Source: Mycetohabitans endofungorum (GTDB lineage: Bacteria; Pseudomonadota; Gammaproteobacteria; Burkholderiales; Burkholderiaceae). Taken from it: 64,000 nt of DNA. Where the stretch lies: NCBI RefSeq assembly GCF_002927045.1, contig NZ_PRDW01000001.1, positions 62,001 through 126,000 on the forward strand. Direction: 5' to 3'. Below the pieces are notes generated by a model. It did not search any database, was not told the origin of the DNA, and saw nothing but the letters and a program-made list of their open reading frames with translations. Below are positions 58,014 through 64,000 of this stretch, one piece after another. Made by a program: the position numbers and the translations under genes. Every line of letters begins with the position of its first letter. Position 1 is the stretch's first letter.

Positions 58014-60329
58014 ATGGCGAAATCCACGTATTCTCCCGGGGCACAAGCTTTACCGCATCGTCTGTCGCGTTTGCTAAGCGAGATCCGCTGGCTGCTGCAA
58101 GTCGCGCTCGGACTGTTCCTGCTGATGGCGCTGGTCAGCTACAGCCGGCGCGACCCGAGCTGGACGCACGCTGTGCAGGTCGACCAGATCGCGAACTGGG
58201 GCGGCCGTGTCGGTGCGTGGACATCCGACATCCTGTTGCTACTGTTCGGTTTGTCCGCCTATTGGTGGATTGTGCTGCTGGGGCGGCGCATCGCCGACAA
58301 TTACCGGCGCATCACGCGTCACGACGCGCTGGACGAGCCGACTGCGCCGCGCGAAGGCGGCTGGTTGGCCGAGATGCTATCGTTCGCGCTCGTGCTCGTG
58401 GCCAGCGACGGGCTGGAGGCATTGCGGATGTGGTCGCTTAAGGCTCAGTTGCCCCGGGCGCCCGGCGGCATCGTCGGCGATGCGGTGGCCCACGGCGTGC
58501 AGCACGCGCTCGGATTCACCGGCGGCACGCTGGCGTTGCTGCTCGCGTTGGCGATCGGCCTGTCGTTGTTTTTCCGCTTTTCGTGGCTGTCGGTGGCCGA
58601 GCGCGTCGGCGATGCGATCATCAACGCGGTGATGATCGCGCAGTTGCGGCGCGACGAGAAGCGCGACCGCAAAGCTGGCCAGCAAGCGGCGGTTAAGCGC
58701 GAGGGCAAGGTCGAGCGCAGTCGGGTGCGGCTCGAGGAGCACGAGCCGGTGACGATCGTGCCGGCTGTGGTGACGCCGACCAAGTCCGAACGCATCGCAA
58801 AGGAAAAGCAGGTGTCCCTGTTCCAGGACCTGCCGGGTGACAGCACGTTGCCGCCGCTTACACTGCTCGACGCGCCGCCGGCCACGCGGGAAACCGTATC
58901 GGCCGACACGCTTGAGTTTACGTCACGACTGATCGAAAAGAAGCTGAAGGACTTCGGCGTCGAGGTCAGCGTGGTGGCCGCCTATCCCGGCCCGGTGGTC
59001 ACCCGCTACGAAATCGAGCCGGCGACCGGGGTTAAAGGCAGCCAGGTTGTCAACCTCGCGAAGGACCTCGCGCGCTCGCTGTCGCTCGTGTCGATCCGCG
59101 TGGTCGAGACAATTCCCGGCAAGAACTACATGGGCCTGGAGTTACCGAATCAGCGTCGCCAGACCGTGCGGCTGACGGAAATTCTGGGCTCCGAGGTCTA
59201 TGCGAATGCACCGTCACTGCTGACGATGGGACTGGGCAAGGACATCGGTGGCAATCCGATATGTGCGGACCTGGCTAAGATGCCACACCTGCTGGTGGCC
59301 GGCACGACTGGCTCGGGCAAATCGGTTGGCATCAACGCGATGATCCTGTCGCTACTGTACAAAGCCAGCGCGGAGCAGGTCCGCCTCATCATGATCGACC
59401 CGAAGATGCTTGAGTTGTCGGTCTATGAGGGTATCCCGCACCTGCTGTGTCCGGTCGTCACCGACATGCGGCAGGCCGGTCACGCGCTGAACTGGGCAGT
59501 CGGCGAGATGGAACGGCGCTACAAGTTGATGAGCAAGCTTGGTGTGCGCAATCTGGCCGGCTACAACAGCAAGATCGACGACGCAGCCAAGCGCGACGAG
59601 AAGATTCCGAATCCGTTCAGCCTGACGCCCGATGCACCGGAGCCGCTCGAGAAGCTGCCGTTCATCGTGGTGATCATCGACGAGTTGGCTGACTTGATGA
59701 TGGTCGTCGGCAAGAAGGTGGAGGAGCTGATCGCGCGTATCGCACAGAAGGCGCGGGCGGCCGGTATCCATCTCGTGCTCGCGACGCAGCGGCCATCGGT
59801 CGATGTGATCACTGGGTTGATCAAGGCGAACGTGCCCACGCGCATTGCGTTTCAGGTATCGTCCAAGATCGATTCCCGCACGATCCTCGACCAGATGGGC
59901 GCCGAGTCGCTGCTCGGCCAAGGCGACATGTTGTACCTACCGCCGGGCACCGGCCTGCCGGTCCGCGTCCATGGCGCGTTCGTGTCCGACGACGAGGTTC
60001 ACCGTGTCGTCGAGAAGCTCAAGGAGCAAGGTGAGCCGAACTACATCGACGGCATTCTGGAAGGGGGCCTGGCTGGCGAAGGCGACGAAGCAGGCGGCGC
60101 GGGAACCGGCAACGCGGATGGCGAGTCCGATCCGTTGTACGACCAGGCTGTCGAAGTCGTGCTTAAGCAGCGCCGCGCGTCGATCTCGCTGGTGCAGCGT
60201 CACTTGCGTATCGGTTACAACCGCGCTGCGCGGCTGCTCGAACAGATGGAGCAGTCGGGGCTGGTCTCGGCGATGGCATCCAACGGCAATCGCGAAATAC
60301 GGGTGCCGGCGCGCGGCGGCGATGACTGA
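58014..60329 (+). CDS. ftsK: DNA translocase FtsK
   Basis: 771 residues. N-terminal membrane domain with about four helices ([60 protein letters not shown]). A short linker (about 205-290) leads to the motor domain: [21 protein letters not shown], Walker [21 protein letters not shown] (near residue 432), Walker [16 protein letters not shown]. The C-terminal gamma winged helix is [27 protein letters not shown], which reads KOPS sites. It pumps chromosome termini through the septum and activates XerCD. lolA and rarA follow on the same strand, as in many proteobacteria. Confidence 0.96.
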   Translation: MAKSTYSPGAQALPHRLSRLLSEIRWLLQVALGLFLLMALVSYSRRDPSWTHAVQVDQIANWGGRVGAWTSDILLLLFGLSAYWWIVLLGRRIADNYRRITRHDALDEPTAPREGGWLAEMLSFALVLVASDGLEALRMWSLKAQLPRAPGGIVGDAVAHGVQHALGFTGGTLALLLALAIGLSLFFRFSWLSVAERVGDAIINAVMIAQLRRDEKRDRKAGQQAAVKREGKVERSRVRLEEHEPVTIVPAVVTPTKSERIAKEKQVSLFQDLPGDSTLPPLTLLDAPPATRETVSADTLEFTSRLIEKKLKDFGVEVSVVAAYPGPVVTRYEIEPATGVKGSQVVNLAKDLARSLSLVSIRVVETIPGKNYMGLELPNQRRQTVRLTEILGSEVYANAPSLLTMGLGKDIGGNPICADLAKMPHLLVAGTTGSGKSVGINAMILSLLYKASAEQVRLIMIDPKMLELSVYEGIPHLLCPVVTDMRQAGHALNWAVGEMERRYKLMSKLGVRNLAGYNSKIDDAAKRDEKIPNPFSLTPDAPEPLEKLPFIVVIIDELADLMMVVGKKVEELIARIAQKARAAGIHLVLATQRPSVDVITGLIKANVPTRIAFQVSSKIDSRTILDQMGAESLLGQGDMLYLPPGTGLPVRVHGAFVSDDEVHRVVEKLKEQGEPNYIDGILEGGLAGEGDEAGGAGTGNADGESDPLYDQAVEVVLKQRRASISLVQRHLRIGYNRAARLLEQMEQSGLVSAMASNGNREIRVPARGGDD

Positions 60330-60436
60330 GCGCCTCGGGCGGTGCGAGGGCAACGGCCGCCATGCTCGCCGTCGGGTGGGGCCGCAGACAGTGTCGGGGG
60401 CGCCACGTGCATGAAATCAACACAGGAAACGCTTTG

Positions 60437-61111
60437 ATGATGGGATCGCTTTTTCGCGCTACGCTGGTCGTGGCGACAGGCGCATTGATTGCTTTGTCTG
60501 CCGTACCGTCCGCGCATGCTAGCGGCACGGCGCAATTGAAGGCGTTCGTGGCACAGGTGCGTTCTGCCGATGGCGAGTTCGTCCAGCACCAGGTCAAGGC
60601 GGCCGGCGGCAGTGCGTCGCAGGCACAGGTCCAGGCGGCGCGCACGTCGATGGCCACGTCGAGCGGCACATTCCGGTTTGCGCGGCCGGGCAGGTTCGTG
60701 TGGGCGTACCAGAAACCGTATGAACAGCTGCTGCAGTCTGACGGCGACAAGCTGTACGTCTGGGACAAGGATTTGAATCAGGTGACCGTGCGGGCGCTCA
60801 GTGGCGTGCTGGGCGCTAGCCCGGCCGCCATCCTGTTTGGCAGCAACGACCTGGAAAAGAACTTCACGCTGCGCGATGCGGGCGTCAAACAAGGCATCGA
60901 CTGGCTCGAGTTGATACCGAAATCGAAGGATACGCAGTTCGAGCGTATCGGCATCGGTTTTCGCGACGGCAACCTCGAGGCGATGGAACTGCATGACGTA
61001 TTCGGCAATGTGACGCTGCTCACGTTCTCGAGCATCCACAAGAATCCGGCGCTGCCCGCCGATACATTCAAGTTTGCGGCGCCGAAGGGTGCCGACGTGA
61101 TTAATGGCTGA
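60437..61111 (+). CDS. lolA: Outer-membrane lipoprotein carrier protein LolA
   Basis: 224 residues from the first of two adjacent ATGs at 60437, with AGGAAA 9 nt upstream. A signal peptide of about 31 residues ([28 protein letters not shown]) precedes the LolA fold: [65 protein letters not shown], and [12 protein letters not shown]. It carries lipoproteins through the periplasm from LolCDE to LolB. The stretch 61112-61313 after it has no recognised gene. Confidence 0.94.
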   Translation: MMGSLFRATLVVATGALIALSAVPSAHASGTAQLKAFVAQVRSADGEFVQHQVKAAGGSASQAQVQAARTSMATSSGTFRFARPGRFVWAYQKPYEQLLQSDGDKLYVWDKDLNQVTVRALSGVLGASPAAILFGSNDLEKNFTLRDAGVKQGIDWLELIPKSKDTQFERIGIGFRDGNLEAMELHDVFGNVTLLTFSSIHKNPALPADTFKFAAPKGADVING

Positions 61112-61313
61112 CCGGTGCCTGGCAGATCCGCGGTGGCGCGCGACACGCTGACGTCGTGTCAGCGATCAACGGGTCGAATGTTGTGTGCCGACGCGCATGA
61201 GCGTGGCGATTGCTGCGTCCGCCATGAGGCGGCTTGCGGCGGGCGTGCCCGCACGGGCGCATCGGCGGCTGTCATAATGCATGCACGACGTTGTGAAGTG
61301 ATCCGCTAAGCCC

Positions 61314-62630
61314 ATGTTCGAAGATACCCGCACTGCCATCCCGCTGGCGGAACGGCTGCGCCCGAAGACGATCGACGAGGTTATCGGCCAGCGCCACCTG
61401 CTTGGCGAAAACAAGCCGTTGCGAGTGGCGTTTGAGTCTGGCGAGCCGCATTCGATGATTCTGTGGGGGCCGCCTGGCGTGGGCAAGACGACGTTGGCGC
61501 GCTTGATGGCTGCCGCATTCCGCGCCGAATTCATTGCGCTGTCCGCCGTGCTCTCCGGCGTCAAGGATATCCGCGAGGCGGTCGATCTGGCGCAGGCCCA
61601 TCGCGCGCGCGGGCGGCAGACATTGGTGTTTGTCGACGAAGTCCACCGCTTCAACAAGAGCCAGCAGGATGCCTTCCTGCCGCACGTGGAGTCCGGCTTG
61701 TTCGTGTTCGTCGGCGCCACGACCGAGAATCCATCGTTCGAGGTCAACAGCGCCTTGTTGTCCCGCGCGGCGGTCTATGTCCTCAAGAGCTTGGACGATG
61801 ATGAGCAGCGCGCATTGCTCGAGCGCGCGTTCGCCGAATTGGGCGGCGGGTTGACCATCACGGACAGCGCGCGCGACGCGCTGATTGGCTCTGCCGATGG
61901 TGACGGACGCAAGTTGCTCAACAACGTCGAAATCGTCGCACGCGTCGCGCACCGTGCGAAGACCACGTCAATCGACGATACACTGCTTGGCTCGGCGTTG
62001 GCCGACAATCTGCGCCGCTTTGACAAGGGCGGCGATGCGTTCTACGACCAAATCAGCGCATTGCACAAATCGGTGCGGGGCAGCCACCCCGACGGTGCAT
62101 TGTATTGGCTGTGCCGGATGCTCGACGCAGGCGCCGATCCGCGTTACCTCGCGCGCCGCATCGTGCGCATGGCTTGGGAGGACATCGGGCTGGCCGATCC
62201 CCGCGCCGCGCGCATTGCGCTGGATGCGTCGGAAACGTACGAGCGGCTGGGCACCCCCGAAGGGGAGCTTGCCCTCGCGCAGGCGGTGCTGTATTTGGCC
62301 GTCGCGCCGAAGTCGAATGCCGGCTATAACGCATACAACGCGGCGCGGCGGTTCATCTCGCAGGACAGGTCGCGGGCGGTGCCGGTGCATCTGCGCAATG
62401 CGCCGACCAAGCTGATGAAGGAGCTCGGCTATGGCCATGCATACCGCTACGCGCATGACGAGCCCGACGCTTATGCGGCGGGTGAAACATACTTGCCGGA
62501 CGGCATGCGCGAGCCCGGCTGGTATGCACCTGTGCCGCGCGGACTGGAGCAGAAGATCGGCGAAAAGCTAGAGCGCCTGCGCGGGCTGGACCAGGCGTGG
62601 CGTCGCGAGCATAAGCACGGGGAAGGTTGA
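61314..62630 (+). CDS. rarA: Replication-associated recombination protein A (RarA/MgsA)
   Basis: 438 residues, AAA+ ATPase. N terminus PLAERLRPKTIDEVIGQRHLL, Walker A WGPPGVGKTTLARLM, Walker B TLVFVDEVHRFNKSQQD, sensor 1 GATTENPSFEVNSALLSRA. The C-terminal tetramerisation region has IRMAWEDIGLADPRA and KSNAGYNAYNAARRF. It acts at stalled replication forks. The arrangement lolA-rarA-serS is conserved across proteobacteria. Confidence 0.95.
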   Translation: MFEDTRTAIPLAERLRPKTIDEVIGQRHLLGENKPLRVAFESGEPHSMILWGPPGVGKTTLARLMAAAFRAEFIALSAVLSGVKDIREAVDLAQAHRARGRQTLVFVDEVHRFNKSQQDAFLPHVESGLFVFVGATTENPSFEVNSALLSRAAVYVLKSLDDDEQRALLERAFAELGGGLTITDSARDALIGSADGDGRKLLNNVEIVARVAHRAKTTSIDDTLLGSALADNLRRFDKGGDAFYDQISALHKSVRGSHPDGALYWLCRMLDAGADPRYLARRIVRMAWEDIGLADPRAARIALDASETYERLGTPEGELALAQAVLYLAVAPKSNAGYNAYNAARRFISQDRSRAVPVHLRNAPTKLMKELGYGHAYRYAHDEPDAYAAGETYLPDGMREPGWYAPVPRGLEQKIGEKLERLRGLDQAWRREHKHGEG

Positions 62631-62762
62631 ACATGTGCCCGGCCGCAGGCTGCACGCTGCGGCATGACGGCAGCGCAGCACGACGGCACGACGACGCGGG
62701 GGCACGAGGTGCACTGCCACCCGGCCTTTGGGCGGCGGCGATCCGTGCTGTCGGTAAGGTAA

Positions 62763-64000
<1,238 letters not shown>

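Overview
This is a GC-rich, gene-dense chromosomal window from a betaproteobacterium of the Burkholderiaceae. Supporting evidence is the gene content and order: cysB-cysI, lptG/lptF-pepA-holC, zapA-6S RNA-EVE, panC/panD-scpA-DUF3460, tamAB-metG-mrp-dcd, argH-ppc-hemC-hemDX-hemY-ppa. Families typical of that group are also present (DUF2486, DUF3460, DUF3331, fused HemDX). A degraded sulfur-assimilation locus and a cobalamin locus that shows only uptake genes suggest a lineage that has lost genes, possibly host-associated (a Mycetohabitans/Burkholderia rhizoxinica-like organism is my guess, not proven).

Layout. 0-7 kb: the 3' end of a CBS/CorC membrane protein; a tRNA-Leu(CAA) split by a 236-nt group I intron; cysB; cysI followed by a 28-codon stub of the next sulfur gene (DUF934); cbiX; and the LPS exporter genes lptG and lptF. 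7-16 kb: pepA-holC-DUF2486, a small cytochrome c, ilvD and a divergent LysR gene, lgt, a SIMPL protein, an EVE protein, 6S RNA, and zapA with a ZapB-like coiled coil. 16-22 kb: a cobalamin riboswitch and btuBCD, with btuF on the opposite strand. 22-31 kb: a ParA-like ATPase, panD, panC, scpA, DUF3460, tamA, tamB. 31-46 kb: metG, an OmpA-like lipoprotein, mrp, a SodC-like lipoprotein lacking most metal ligands, dcd, a basic amino acid decarboxylase, argH, an XRE/MmyB-type regulator, ppc. 45-51 kb: the haem genes hemC-hemDX-hemY, then ppa. 51-52 kb holds DUF3331 and about 800 bp with no recognisable gene. 52-64 kb: a GIY-YIG protein and a GNAT protein, nadE, a PII gene, an Smr protein, trxB, ftsK-lolA-rarA-serS (serS runs off the end).

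How it fits together. The window is mostly housekeeping: envelope assembly (LptFG, Lgt, LolA, TamAB), cell division and chromosome handling (ZapA, FtsK, ScpA, ParA-like, RarA), cofactors (pantothenate, NAD, haem, cobalamin uptake), and amino-acid, redox and nitrogen control. The most distinctive item is the self-splicing-type intron inside tRNA-Leu(CAA). It has an Azoarcus-like (IC3) core and a C-G rather than U-G pair at the inferred 5' splice site. Next come the truncated DUF934 gene and the SodC-like protein that keeps its disulfide cysteines but has lost about four of the canonical metal ligands.
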